From: Lichenostomus cassidix
Lineage: Eukaryota; Chordata; Aves; Passeriformes; Meliphagidae
NCBI GenBank assembly: GCA_008360975.2
Contig: CM039184.1
Coordinates: 31,483,797 to 31,547,796, forward strand
Length of the DNA stretch: 64,000 bases
Reading direction: 5' to 3'
The notes beneath the pieces were generated by a model. It saw only the letters and a program-made list of their open reading frames with translations. It was not told the DNA's origin and ran no database searches. The translations under genes and the position numbers were made by a program. Below are positions 40,901 to 52,990 of the stretch, in pieces (position 1 is the first letter of the stretch; each line of letters starts with the position of its first letter).

Positions 40901-42577
40901 AGAAATGATGGCTACAAAAATAACTGTTATATACTTCTGTTGAAATTACATAGGGTATTTTTCATAACTGCATAAAATTCTGAAAGGTAGAAGACCAACA
41001 GTTTTTCATATCCTGTGTCTGCACAAATACAAGAACAGACAACAAAAATAGTAGCATTCTGTTTCCCCACTACATTTGTTTATATTCAATATGTAGCACT
41101 TCAGAGGAAAATCAACAAAAAAAGCAAACTGACAGAAGGTAAATAGTAATTTGGATGTTCAAACTCACATTCTCTTCAATACTTTTTTTCATTACTTGAA
41201 GAATTTCCTTTTTTGTTAATTTTTCAGACATCTTCTTTAACATGTCAACGAGTCAATTACAGAGCAAAAAGGCCATTCTAGTTTTGTCATTCCATGCATT
41301 TCATAAAATAAAGTACTTGCTAGACTGTCCATCACATAAAGTCTATTCAGCAAGTGGAAACTGATCCAAGGCACAAAAATCAGACATCTGGCAACAAAGG
41401 ATTTGGCATGAGCCTACCTGAGGTTCAAGCAGAATTCAAACCTGCAATGGGTAATGAACCAAAACCACAAGGACTCAAAAGCTCATGGAAATGTGCCATC
41501 CTGGTTCAATAGTCCAGAATATCTTCAAATGTACCCTTTGGATAAGTTTGGGCAGAGTCTGCCTGTTTCTCATCTGTAAGTAATACCTAGTTACTAAACC
41601 TTATTTTAAACACTACTTTTTCCAGTCTGTCTGTCTATCTTCAGAAATTCATGTTTACATTTCATGCATGATCTGTAAGGAACCCCTTGTTGGACGCTGC
41701 TTGACTTCTCTAGGCTACCTGATTATGGATTTGATTGTGCTATCACATGAAGGAAGCAAAGACAAAGAATTTTCTTATATCTGCTCTCATACACCATCTC
41801 TACTGAGCTAGTTGTAAGAAAAAACTGATAAATGACAGATATAACAACTCACAAGTGGGTGGTAATATTTCCTGGGCTTCCTATGAAGTGTATGACAGGC
41901 TTTTAAAGGAAATGATTGTCAAAGAGCCAAGGGTATATTCCCTTGCAGTTGAGAGTAGCAGTTCACAGCACCTCAGTGCCTCTTACTGAGGCATCCATTC
42001 AACACCCCCTGGAAATTCTGGGCATGCTGGAGAAGAGTGGCATTTAGAATAATAAAGATTTGAAGCAATTGTATGACGTACCTTGGCAAAAAAATGTTTC
42101 TCTGTTTTTATGGGGAAAAATATTTGTACTTTTTATTTTAAAGTGGCTGCTTTGCTTGAAATGCTGAAATATCTCATTATGACTAAGACATTTCAAAGCT
42201 ATCCGTGTGAGAAAAATTGCTGGATGTCAGTCTACTTCCCAAGCACACTGCCTCTCCAATATATTAAATGAGAAACAAGGCAAAAATAGAGATGTGTATT
42301 GTTTCAGTTTGGCAGAGAGAGATATTCAGAGCTGCCCGATTTCCATCCCTGTAGCTATAGCTTGTAAATTCATTGCCTTTGTCCATTTGCAGGGCTATTT
42401 GCACCACAGGTTTTGGCTTTGTGATAACTCCTAAAATCACAAATGAGAAATTTAGATTCATACTTAAAAATACTTCATGCTTGATTTTTGCATTAGTTTG
42501 GACTCTTAGTTTTTAAAATTGCAGTTGAAAATAATTTCTGATAGCTAGTAACAAGTAATTTTCTTCAAGTTTAAACA

Positions 42578-42935
42578 TAGGAGCTGATACTGTTTAAAAT
42601 CTTCAATAATGGCCTGGGTAGCATAACAAAAGGGTCCAGCATCATATTTGCAGATGACATCAGGCTGAGTGGACAGGTCAGAAGACATGCTGAATGGATA
42701 AAAAAGGCGGACAATACAAAAAGTTCCCTTCAGATCAACAAAGGTAAATGAAAAGTCTTACATCTGTGATGATATAAACCCTTACAATAATACAGGTTGA
42801 GAACCACACGGTTAGAAAGCAGCTTTAGAGAATAATCTGAAAGTTTATGGTAGGCAACAAGTTGAACTCAAGCCATCAACTCAGCGTTTCAATGGGGAAG
42901 ACAAATTGCATCCTGGATTGCAGTAGACATCAGCT
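42578..42935 (+). mobile_element. CR1 LINE fragment with reverse-transcriptase core
   Basis: Translation of the plus strand gives L-F-K-I-F-N-N-G-L (compare CR1 LFNIFINDL), then F-A-D-D at 42647-42658, the catalytic RT motif C, followed by I-R-L-S-G. Farther on, K-V-L-H-L and, after a frame change, N-C-I-L-D-C-S match the CR1 segment KVLHL ... NCILGCI. Stops and frameshifts show it is dead. It is the only sizeable CR1 coding remnant on the plus strand. The end near 42935 is where the similarity stops. Confidence 0.87.
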
Positions 42936-43390
42936 GCTGGGAAGTGACTGCCAGAACTGACTATCATGGAGCATCAAGACCAAGACTCCTACACACTGGA
43001 GAATGAGCTAAAGGTGACCTTGGCACAGACTAGGGTAGAGACATCAACACAAACGCAGTTGCACAAGACCAAGCAGGATTAGTGGCAGCCCAAGCTCAGC
43101 CGAGTGATCATTAGGCAAACGTGATGTGACAAACGGGGCTGAGGTTAATCTGTATGTCCAACAAAAACAACAGCACAAGTGGGAAATCAGTCTGGGCACA
43201 GGGCTACATGCCTTATACGTCAGGCAAGGACTAGGGACACAGCCTGAGCATAAACAAAGTTTCTGGACCAAAAGACAGAGGGTAAATACGTGCACTAGGA
43301 CTGGTCAGGACAATCAGTGCTTGTTGGTGCACTCAGGGCTCTGACACCCTGAGAGCAGAGTTCTGCAGAGTAACTGAGCCTTTCCAGATT
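42936..43390. other. Unclassified GC-richer block downstream of CR1
   Basis: About 450 bp immediately following the CR1 fragment have clearly higher G+C than the surroundings and contain overlapping open frames on both strands (43044-43295 minus, 43126-43344 plus). The sequence does not match the expected next part of CR1 ORF2 or its 3' UTR. It may be another repeat family, an LTR remnant or relocated sequence. No product is recognised. Confidence 0.4.
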
Positions 43391-45798
43391 TAGTCTGTTC
43401 TTTCCTAATGCATTTCTAATCATGTCTCTATCAGTCTGTCTATTCACATTCTCAGACCCGATTAAAACATTTCTTATGCCATGTAAAGTAATTAATTTTA
43501 TTGTACTTTTGAGTTGTATGCTGCCGTTATAAAACTTTTATGCCTTTATTTATTCTTGCAATATCTGATTATAAAATTATTTAATAATACTCTGGTGCTT
43601 ATTTATAAAGCATAGTTATCTGTCCATTTGTATTTTATCTAATTTATCTTGTAGTATGCCAGTAATGAAGTCAATGCCTTACTCAAAAATCTGCACTATG
43701 ACAATGCACAGTATAAGTGTAGCGCTTTTGACTCAGGACAGAAATTGGAGCACTCTACTATTTAATTTCAGAAAAGAAAGGGTCCTCTTCTTGATGTGTT
43801 AAACACCAATTATTAATCACTTTTCATAATCCTTTTCTTTAAAGTAATAATCATCCTATTACAGTTTTGGAAAGTGCAGGAAAAAAGAATTGATGTCACA
43901 AAAATGACATTTTTTTATACATGAACTTGAGTGAGGGGTAAACGTGAAACAAAGTAATTTAGGACAAATTGGGGCAAACCATTCTGCATCACACCAGGGA
44001 TCAATACTCCATCTGACTAAGATATACAACATATTTTCAACTTTTCACAATAAAGGCACTTTCTCAGATTCACCAAAAAGGCCTTCTTCAAAGCAGTCAA
44101 TCAAGTTTTGGACATATCCATCCATTAATACATTTTGTGTACCATAATTCTTCGTTTCTTATTTCACCCATCAGTTTTCTTAATTCCTTTTTTGTCTTCA
44201 TTAGAGTACTTATCCCACAAGCTCTGCTCAGAATTTTTTTGCATCTTTGTTATCTAAGTAGTTACTAAGTATAAATTCAGAAACAGATTTATACTCACAG
44301 TAAGAAATAAGGCATGGCAGCATTAATTTTTAGATAACTTTCTCTCCAGTACATAACAGTCTTCAAACCTAATGCCAGGTTTCTAGATTCCATTTGTAAG
44401 CAATTTCTTAAAAAAGAAGAAACTAGCAGCCAGCCACCAAAGTTAGCCATTGCAGAACACCAAGCTCTTAAGGAAAAGGCCACCCATTGAAAGGGATGCC
44501 TTCTAATACAGTGGTCCAACAGCTATCATCTTAAGCATTTAAGATCCAGATAGAAATCATTACCCTGCCCAAATACCATGTGAGCACTTCAGTTCCTATG
44601 GCAGAGAGGGCCCTGGAGCAGGGCTGCTCTTCCTCTTCAAGCTGTTCCAACGTTAATGGCCAGTCTAGCAACCTTCAGTACCAACATGAGTCCTAATTTA
44701 GCAGCAAGGCACTGTTTCTGTACTAAATAGGCATAAAATTCTATTAGTTCTATGACTATTGTTATATTTTGCATTTCATAATCTTTTGTGTTGGGTCTAC
44801 AACCCAATTCTCCCCTGTTTGCCAGATGATTCAATCAATTACCAGCTCAGATCTAACCACTCTTTAAGAATATTCTATGAAATTGAAAAAGCTTCAGCAG
44901 CCTTAATATCAGTATCTCCACCTTACAATATCCTGGTTCCTCAGCATCTGCAATGGTCTTTACACATGAAAAAATCAAGTAGAATGAAACTAATTTGGCA
45001 AGCTGCAGGCGGAGATGTGGGTGAATAGTTTGAAATGGGAAATAAAGAGAATTTAGGGGCTAGGGGAATAACAGAGAGAAAAAGAAAATCCTGAAAGATA
45101 ATGGCCAGATAATGAACAAGTCACCTCAAAGAAACAGCAAAAGAAAAGAAAAAAATTCAAGAGCTAGCAGTAAGAAAATATCTAAGACTTTGGGGAAAGA
45201 AAACTGACAGCACATGAACAAAATTATTTGTGAGAAGGAGCAAAGCAATAAAAAGCTCAGGGATGTCTACAGAATAGATAGGAGAGACATCTTCACTACT
45301 TGGTTTGACATTCTTACTAAACAGTAAGAAAGAAAATGAACATTTCTGTCTGTGAAAGAAAGAGATAAACTAAAAGAGCTTCTGGAGGTAGCAGCAGAGC
45401 CCAAAAAAAAAGCCAGAAGGTAGGACTTTGTATTTGGCATAAGAAAGAGCAGGTTACATTGAGTGTCTGGGAGTGTGGGGCTGAACTTTCACTGCAGCTC
45501 TGCTGGACCAGAAAAAGCTGCATAGCTCCTAAAGCTGTAGTTCCCATTTCCTTGTAGGCTGCCAGCAAAATGCAGGCAATAAAGGTTCTTTATTAAGCTT
45601 CCTACTGTTTCCACAAAATACCAGACCTACATCAATTAAAGTATGAAAAGAAAGACTATGTCTGAGAAATGTCCTGAGGGCCAGAAAATCCTAATCCTCT
45701 CTAAGGAGTGGAAGCCCTGTTGCTTTTGACTTTAAGAACAATTCTGGACAAAATACTTGAAAATGCACAATAGAGACCATTTGTGCAGTGGCAGGAGA
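43391..45798. other. AT-rich DNA without recognisable genes
   Basis: I see no gene, RNA or repeat that I can name. Short open frames on both strands are unrecognised. Confidence 0.65.
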
Positions 45799-45850
45799 TT
45801 AACTCAATGATCTAATAGGTATCTTTCCCCTCTAGCTTCTATCATTCTGG
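45799..45850 (+). mobile_element. Probable old CR1 3' tail
   Basis: The string aactcaatgatctaataggtatc...cctctagcttctatcattctg follows the plus-orientation CR1 3' end (gatgatctttaggtccctccaac...ctatgattctg) with several substitutions. Only the terminal about 50 bp are recognisable. Confidence 0.55.
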
Positions 45851-46439
45851 TTTAAATTGCTCTTTAAATTTAGAGAGTTAAAATTAAATAAAGACAAGCT
45901 GTCGCACCAGTATCAGCTTTTGAAAAATCTATTAAATTCATTCATCTGTGTTACAGCTCTCTCCTTGGGCCAGATTCTTCCTTCACTTGAGTCTGTGTAG
46001 TGCTGTTAAAATCAGTATGAGAAATCTGAGTAACTCTTTATTCCCATTCAGGAGACATAGCTTGTTTGGTAGTGAACTGTCCTAAGTGTATTCAACTCCA
46101 AAAATGTCTTAGGGCTTACTGTTGGCTATTCTGTATTTGGGTTGCTGGTAACCTGAAATAACGCAGCTTAAAATTGATTTTAAATGTTCGGGCCAAATAC
46201 TGCTTTCAACTCCAGTGGCATAAAATGACAGCAGAATTTACTTTGGGCTGTCATTGATATTTAATGGTAAATGCCATGAAAGACAACAGTGACCAGAGTC
46301 CCCCTCAACAAAAAACCAGACATCATTACCTCTGTGATGTCTCTCTAATCCCTAAGACTGCTATTAGAGCAATGGCTGGTTTCTTAAATGGCTCTGTCAG
46401 CTGATCTCACCCCTGAGTTTCATTTAATGTGTGTCTTTA
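45851..46439. other. No gene or repeat recognised
   Basis: AT-rich spacer between two CR1 pieces. Nothing further could be identified. Confidence 0.65.
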
Positions 46440-46920
46440 TCACAGAATAAGTAAGGTTGGAAGGGACCTTTGGAGATAAGTTGGTCCAACTGTCCTTCTC
46501 AAGCAGGACCAGTTAAAGCCAATTGACCAAAACCAATTTTGATATACCTCCACGGAGGAAGACTCCACAAGCTCCCTGGGCAACCTGTGCCAGTGCTCAC
46601 AATTTAGAAACAACCATGTTTGCTGAAGTTCAGATGGAGCCTCCTGTGTTTCCTCTGTCTGTCCATTTATCCTTGTCCAGACAGTAGCTTGACAGAGCAT
46701 TACAGAAGATCCTTGCTCCATTCTCTTTCCATCCTCCATTCAGGTATTTATATACACTGATAAGTTGCTGCCCTGAGCCTTCTCTCTTCTAGGCTGAGCA
46801 GTACCAGTTCCCTCTCTTTTTGCCCACAGGAGAGATGCTCCAGGCCCCATAATCGTCAGCCTTTTGCTGGATTCTGTCCAGTATGCCCATGTCTCACTTG
46901 TGCTGAGGAACTGAGAATCA
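46440..46920 (-). mobile_element. CR1 LINE, 5'-truncated (about 480 bp)
   Basis: The segment begins with the reverse complement of the CR1 3' end (cacagaataag...ggttggaagggacctttggaga) and continues through the whole 3' UTR: ctccctgggcaacctgtgccagtgctc, ctgccctgagccttctctcttctaggctgagcag and the agagatgctccaggcccc block. Similarity stops near 46920. Minus-strand insertion, 5'-truncated, no coding capacity. Confidence 0.93.
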
Positions 46921-49900
46921 TTCTCATTTACAATCATTGTCCCACCTGTGTTAACAGGCTACACGTGAATGGACTGCATGCACAGACCACAGTCCACACT
47001 ATCACAGTCCACAGTGATAGTTTTGTGAGTCTTCTGACAAGTTCAAATGAGTTTAGAAAAGGACTCTTTTCTAAATAAATGAGCCTTCAATTCTCTGAGT
47101 AGACTAAAAAATGAGCCCTATTATGCCTTCAGTTATCTATACAAAATGTTCTTTTGACTATAACTTTGTTGTCACAAGGTTTCTGGTTTCCTTTATTATT
47201 TGTATGTTTTCTAAAGAGTTGATTGAAAAAAGCTCATGAAATAATCACTTGGAACAGATAAAAGCCTTTCATTCCTTGGCTAGCAACTGCAGTGATGTCA
47301 ATTATGTCCCAGAGAGGGGCATATTATCAACCATGAAAGTGTAAGTGACCTCTGCAACCCACTTATGAACTTAGCAACAATAAGAATGTTAGACAAAAAA
47401 ATCTCTTTGGCAGAAGATTAAACCATTTTAGCTAGCAGCATGGTTACTCAGTATGGAGAGCATTTCTAATGCAGGACTTACTGTTGTCAATTTCTAATGC
47501 ATTCACAATGATTAGAATACATAATAGCAGTCACAGCAAGAGTTCTTTAATCATTATTTTGGTGGCAGGGAAATAGAGTCCTTTTTGTGGTGAGCAAGAA
47601 ACTACTGCTTGCCCTCAAGAGAGGTCCACATCTCAATCCAGCATGTTTCTTAGTCGAATATTTAATCATAAATACGTAAGTGATCTCATTGTACTAAACA
47701 GTCTTTAGAAAACCTTATAAAAATAGAAAGACTCTGGCTAATTATGTGTAGCTACAAATCAACCCAAACCATATCATCCTTATCTTAACCAGTGTAAAGA
47801 ATAACTAATTATATATAAAATGCTATGGTAAGATCCTGGCACCAAATCATGCTCTCTTCTTTAATAATCAAAGGAACGTCAAAGGAACGTGGTATTCCTT
47901 CCCTTCTCTCATTCAGGCACTAACAATTTGTCTGTCAGCATGTGCTAATACAAAGCCTGTAAAGGTTCTAGCGGAACAAATAACATATGTTTTTGCCTAA
48001 GCCCTTAAATACATGGCTTCCTAGTGGGAAAAATAGGCCATGTTTATTTAAAAGTGCTTTAACTTCCACTGTGAAGCTGATTCCTTTTTGCTCTGCTTGG
48101 CAGTAAGTCTGCAGCTGCAGGTACGTGGGACAGTGTCCTAACTAGTGGTCTTCCATGTCCACAACTCTAACTGCTGTGTCTCTTCCAGCCATAATCCATC
48201 TCCTATCACAAGAGTCTGCCCTGGGTATGGGGTTAACATTAGCTACAACATAAACACATTAAGATTGATTTTGCAAGCCACAGAACAAGCCACAGAATGA
48301 CTGGATTTGCAAGTGTGTGGAGAGAAAAGTGCTAAACACGAAGCTTTTATGCAAACCTATACATCCCAAACAGTGATCTCTGTCTCAGAACCAGACACGA
48401 CTTCTCTGTGGAAACACACTAGTGTGATGCAACCATTACTACTTTCAAATTCCACACTTTTCTGTAGGAAAGAAATTTCCATGATATAAAGGAGTTGTCA
48501 TACCCCACAAAATTGAGCATCATGAACAATCTGTCTGAATCTGGACCACAGAGGGAAGCCATATGCCTTGGTGGAACTGAAGACCTTCCTTTGATGCCAT
48601 CAAGTAATAAGGGAAGTAGAACAATAAGAAGCAATTTCAAAGGCAAAAATAAAGATGTACCTGTGATTAAATTGGTGGTTCAGAGTTCAACCTTTAACAG
48701 AGTCAAATATTACTGGACTTTTTTCTTGCTTTACTCATATTTTACTCATTCTTTGTCTTGGCCTTGTTTTCACACACTTTTATAATCATAAAATATTCTG
48801 CTATATCACACACCTTCTAATAAATGAAATTACCAGAAATGATAGTGTGCACTGAAACACAGAAGACATGAAAAATCTGTAGCAAAACCAAACAGCTAAT
48901 CAGAAGTGAGTCTTCATAAAAACAGTATTGCAAAAGGCAGGCATATCAGGATGCTTTTTTCATGTTACCACATTAGTAGAATGACGAAAATAGAATTAAA
49001 ATGAACCTATTATTATGGTCATTGGAGGTCCAAGACAACATGCTCAACAGCTAATCTCACTGGATTAACAGGATATTCAAAATATATTTGCTGGTTTTGT
49101 ATGAGCTTCTCATCTCAGCATTATCATGGCACACTTAATTTTCAGTGGGATTTTGAATTTAATGAGGTTCTTTAATAAGGAAGCCTATTTACATTCACAC
49201 TCGGGAATTAAAAGGGCATCCCAGTCTATGAGCAAATGAATCTTTTTCCCTTTGGAAACTATTAGACATCCTGTGTATGCCTTTTTTTGGTGATCATTGG
49301 CCCTGCACTGCAAGAAGTTCAGAAAGTTTGGTGTTACTCTGCAAACAATATTTGCCCCACCTTATGAGGATTTACCTCCTCACTTTCTCTCCTTGGTTGT
49401 ACCACAAGGAGCTGCTGTTTCACCGGCTGTACTGAAAGACTGCCTCCAGTTCAGTGCCTTTAGCTTTACCCTTTGAAGTGGTAGGATTTCAACAACAGCA
49501 TAAGAAAAGGTATTAGATATGTGAATGGGTGTATATGTTAAAGAACACACATGCATATGATTCAAGAGAGATTTATGACAAATTTACCACATTAAACACA
49601 ATATGCCTAGTTTATTCATTATCATGACCATTCCAGCAAGATAAGAATATTTAACTTCTACATGTTGGAAATCAGAAGTGATAATCATTACTTTGTAAAA
49701 GGCCTAAATTTCTCTCTCATGCCTTCATTCACATTCAGCTCTCTGAGCTTGGGAATGACCAGCAAAATCCCCACTGAGGACTGCTGTGCAGGTACATGTG
49801 TGTATGAAAAACTCCTTAAAGCATTTACTGAACTTACTTTTCAATTAACAAAACTCCAGTATTCTGCTTATGCTCATTGAAAAAAAAAGTGTAATGCATG

Positions 49901-50134
49901 AAACTATTGAATAAATTCTCACCATTCTGTGGAAAAAAAAAAGCCAGTACAAGCAGAGAGAGTTGGGACCTTCTAATGTTTTGCACCTGACGGTTGTGCA
50001 CATGCAGCACAGAGTAGCTGTACATCTGTCCCTGTGATCTTGGGCAGAGCTGGAGAAACTCCTGCTAAGGGCGACTGAACAAGCGCAAAGCACATCCTGC
50101 TTGAACACACAACTCATATTTTGGTTACATTGCC
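46921..50134. other. No gene recognised, contains an intron-like 68-bp segment
   Basis: No conserved exon was found. A short hairpin (46999-47020, 7-bp arms ctatcac/gtgatag) and an 11-bp tandem (tcaaaggaacg, about 47870-47890) occur. At 48121-48188 there is a small segment with all the signals of a minimal spliceosomal intron. The flanking sequence has no recognisable coding potential. Open frames such as 48495-48785 (96 codons) are unrecognised. Confidence 0.6.
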
Positions 50135-50530
50135 ATGGAATCACAGAATTTTTAAGGTTGGAGAAGACCTTTAAGATAATTCAAACCATCAATCAAGCAC
50201 CACCACCACACTCACCATTAAGCCATGTCCTCAAGTGCCATATCCACAGGGCTTTTTTTTAAAACTTCCAGGGGCTGTGACTCCACCACTTCCTTGGACA
50301 GCCTATTCCTGTACTTTATAATCCTCACCATGAAGAAAGTTTTCTAAATATCTAATCTAAACACCGCTTTTCACAACTGGAGGCCATTTCCTCTTGTCCT
50401 GTAACTTGTTAGGCTGACCCCACCCCCGGCTACAACCTCCTTTCAGGCAGTTACAGAGAGTGATAAGGTTTCCCCTGAGCCTCTGTTTCTCCAGCCTAAA
50501 TAACCCTAACTCCCCCATTCATTCCTCATA
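50135..50530 (-). mobile_element. CR1 LINE, 5'-truncated (about 395 bp)
   Basis: It starts with the minus-orientation CR1 terminus (tggaatcacagaatttttaaggttgg) and follows the CR1 3' UTR: gactccaccacttccttggacagcc, aggccatttcctcttgtcctgt and gataaggtttcccctgagcctc...ctccagcctaaataaccctaactccc. It ends in ordinary AT-rich DNA. Not coding. Confidence 0.93.
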
Positions 50531-50751
50531 AGAATTTAAAAAATATTTTTCCAATGGTTAGAAAGCCAATGGAACCAGAGGTACAGCTGCACAAACAAAA
50601 GTAGCAGCAAGATCTGGGAATAGAAGTGGAGAACAGATTGCCTGTAGTCTACTCATCAGAGAGGGATGACTGATTTCTCTGAAGTTTGCTGCATGTGGTT
50701 CTGATTAGTGGTTCTTTACTGTACACATCAAGGTCCTGCAGGCTGAAGTTG

Positions 50752-50849
50752 CAGAATCACAAAATATTCTGAGTTGGAAGGGACCCAGAAGGATGACCAA
50801 GTCCAACTCTTAAGTGAATGACCCATACAGGGATGAAACTTTGGTGTTT
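50752..50849 (-). mobile_element. TguSINE1-type SINE, minus strand, partial
   Basis: Compared with the reverse complement of the SINE at 16043-16186, this segment shares cagaatcacaaaatattctgagttgg, then gtccaactcttaagtgaatg and catacagggatgaaac, followed after a short deletion by ttggtgtt. The tRNA A-box end is lost. The element stops where the AFG3L2 retrocopy begins, so the two are directly adjacent in opposite orientation. Confidence 0.85.
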
Positions 50850-50850
50850 C

Positions 50851-51614
50851 AGGCTCAAACACAGAATGGGCCCACATTTCAGTGTGGGTGGAATCATGGC
50901 CAAAGTCCTTAAGAATGAAACAGATGTCAAATTCAAAGATGTTGCTGGATGTGAGGAGGCAAAATTAGAGATAACAGAGTTTGTTAACTTTTTGAAAAAT
51001 CCCAAACAATATGAGAATCTGGGAGTGGAAATTCTAATGGAGGTAATTCCAACAGGTCCTGCAGGTACAAGGGAAAGACTTCTAGCTAAAGCTACAGTTG
51101 GAGAAGGTAATGTACTATTTTATCACAATCAATGTCTCAGAGTTCTTAGAGCGATTTTTTGATGTGGGTCCTCCTCAAGTTAGAGACTTACTTGCTGTTG
51201 TTCAGAAAAATTTCTCACGCATTCTCTTCCTTATAGATGCAGTAGGAAGGAAGAGAGGAAGGGGCAACTTTGGAGGACAAAGAGAGCAAGAGAATTCACT
51301 CAATCAGCTTCTCACAAAAATAGATGGATTTAATGCAACCACAAATGTAGCAATTTGGGCAGGTACTGACAGGCCAGATATTTCTGAACATGCTCTAATG
51401 AGGCCAGAACACTTTGACAGACAGATTTTCTATGAATTTCCAGATACAAGAGAAAGAGCATCTATTCTCAAAGTTCACCTTAGGCCTCTGAAATTAGACA
51501 CTATTCTAAGTAAAGATAACCTAGCAAGAAAATTCACATCACTAGCACCTGGTTTCTCTGGTTGCTACTGCCATGTAAATGTTGGTATAAGGAAGTGTGT
51601 TGTCTGCAATTAGA
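50851..51614 (+). pseudogene. AFG3L2: Truncated, frameshifted retrocopy of AFG3L2 (m-AAA protease)
   Basis: The parent gene encodes the AAA+ zinc metalloprotease subunit of the inner mitochondrial membrane m-AAA protease. This copy aligns without introns to about residues 285-513, the ATPase module, by my count. Recognisable stretches include [64 protein letters not shown] and [10 protein letters not shown]. Lesions: a one-base insertion in the T run at 51118-51121 shifts the frame. Walker A (GPPGTGKT) reads GPAGTRER, losing the lysine. A two-codon deletion near 51226-51233 removes the Walker B Asp-Glu. The arginine-finger motif RPGRFDR reads RPEHFDR. Similarity ends after PGFSG (about 51560) and a stop follows at 51611. 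The N-terminal membrane region and the HEXXH protease domain are absent, and no poly-A tail is visible. AFG3L1 is a less likely source. Confidence 0.93.
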
Positions 51615-51997
51615 AGAAAATGAGATACAAACGTGTACGAAGGGTTAGAAATTTCTGGTGATGGAGTACTCTGCCATACTCAAAGTAAGAACTTCTCAGG
51701 CTCTAATTGATCCTTCTTGCTTCCTAATAGTTTTCTTGGTAGTTAGATTGTACATTTTTGTTTCAATATGGCTAATGTTTGGTTTGTGTATTTGGAGGTT
51801 TAAATGAGGGGTTTTTTTTTGTTCTGGGAAGTTATATGTTCCCCTTCAGCTTTCCAAATCCCTTCAGTAATTTTGGCTAAGAAAACAGTGGTTGCATGTT
51901 GGAATAATTCAGCTTTCCTTTCCCCCCCAGATTTTTACTAATCAATACTAATGACTTGTCACAATATCTTGCATAATCTTTGCATATAACCCTAGAA
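51615..51997. other. Spacer, no gene recognised
   Basis: AT-rich sequence between the AFG3L2 retrocopy and the next CR1 piece. It might contain diverged 3' sequence of the retrocopy, but I could not align it to the protein. Confidence 0.55.
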
Positions 51998-52086
51998 AAT
52001 CATAGAAGCACAGAATGGTTACAGTTGGAAGGGACCTTAAGTATTATCTAGTTCCAAACTTCCTACCATGGGCAGGAGACCTTCTT
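51998..52086 (-). mobile_element. CR1 LINE 3' end (about 90 bp)
   Basis: It reads aatcatagaagcacagaatggttacagttggaagggacctt...tatctagttccaaacttcctaccatgggcagg, an excellent match to the minus-orientation CR1 3' terminus. It is heavily 5'-truncated. Confidence 0.92.
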
Positions 52087-52990
52087 TCATTTAAATACAT
52101 CACAGATGTTCAGAAGTCCAGAAGGCATTCATGAGTAAAAAATGGCTGAAAATATTATATAAACAATTCAAGGAATAAACATGGAAAGGGCAGGACACAT
52201 AGAGAATGAGAAGAAGGTTGGCAGAAGAAAAAAAGGGAAAAAGAAAAATGAGCACTACATGGGCTGAATTTTTAAGGAAGGTCTGGAGGAAAATAATCAG
52301 AATGTCAACACACTAGTGACATTTTTTTTCCTTCCAAAGCTCAATTTAGAGTCAATTCCATGATCTCTAAACTCTTTGCAATATTCTTCCCTATGGACTG
52401 CTGTACCCTGTCTCTCTGAGGACAGTTGTTTGTTTTTTTTTTTTCCATAAACCAACCACTTTCTCTCTACCTTATTTAGTCTGACAGGTTTCTCTTTTCA
52501 GTGATCCAGTTTTGCTTTTCTCTCTCTCCTAGCTTTGTGCTTTGAATCTAATAGCTTCTCTTTTTGGTCTGTGGCAGTCAAACACATTTCTGCTCTCTCT
52601 AAGAGGACTTGTCTTATTAATTTAAGCTTTACCTTGATAAACACACAAATACAGGCTTAATTTTAGGTTTAAACTTAAGTGGGATAAAACACATTTAATG
52701 ACTTCCTTGAAGCAGGACCTCAGTTTCATAATTCTAATCTCATGTTCTTTCAAGGTGTGCACATAGTGATTAATATATTTATAAGTTATTAATCATGCTG
52801 AAATTTTTATATGCACACAAAACCAAGAGCTCCGTAAAATGTAATGAGTTGAAAATTGCCAATCTCTGTCAGAATACCTCTGTTGCTGAAAATGACTGTG
52901 TGCTATTTCTCTGTGTGTGCACTCCCTGTCCAAAAGCAAATTGTTACATTGCATCAGGCACTTACAATTTACGTCCTTTGCAAGAAGAAA

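Larger units (their letters stand above)
33415..42577. other. AT-rich DNA without recognisable genes
   Basis: This is the longest stretch without an identified repeat of size. It includes a polypyrimidine tract (37861-37957), a T15 run (38518-38532) and a possible short CR1 tail (36606-36636). Open frames up to 128 codons (36580-36966 minus) are unrecognised and of chance length. Confidence 0.65.

Noticed and set aside
51600..51720. Continuation of AFG3L2 (a peptide YKRV resembling a C-terminal segment)
   Set aside because: Only four or five residues agree and the intervening protease domain is missing. I could not align it convincingly.
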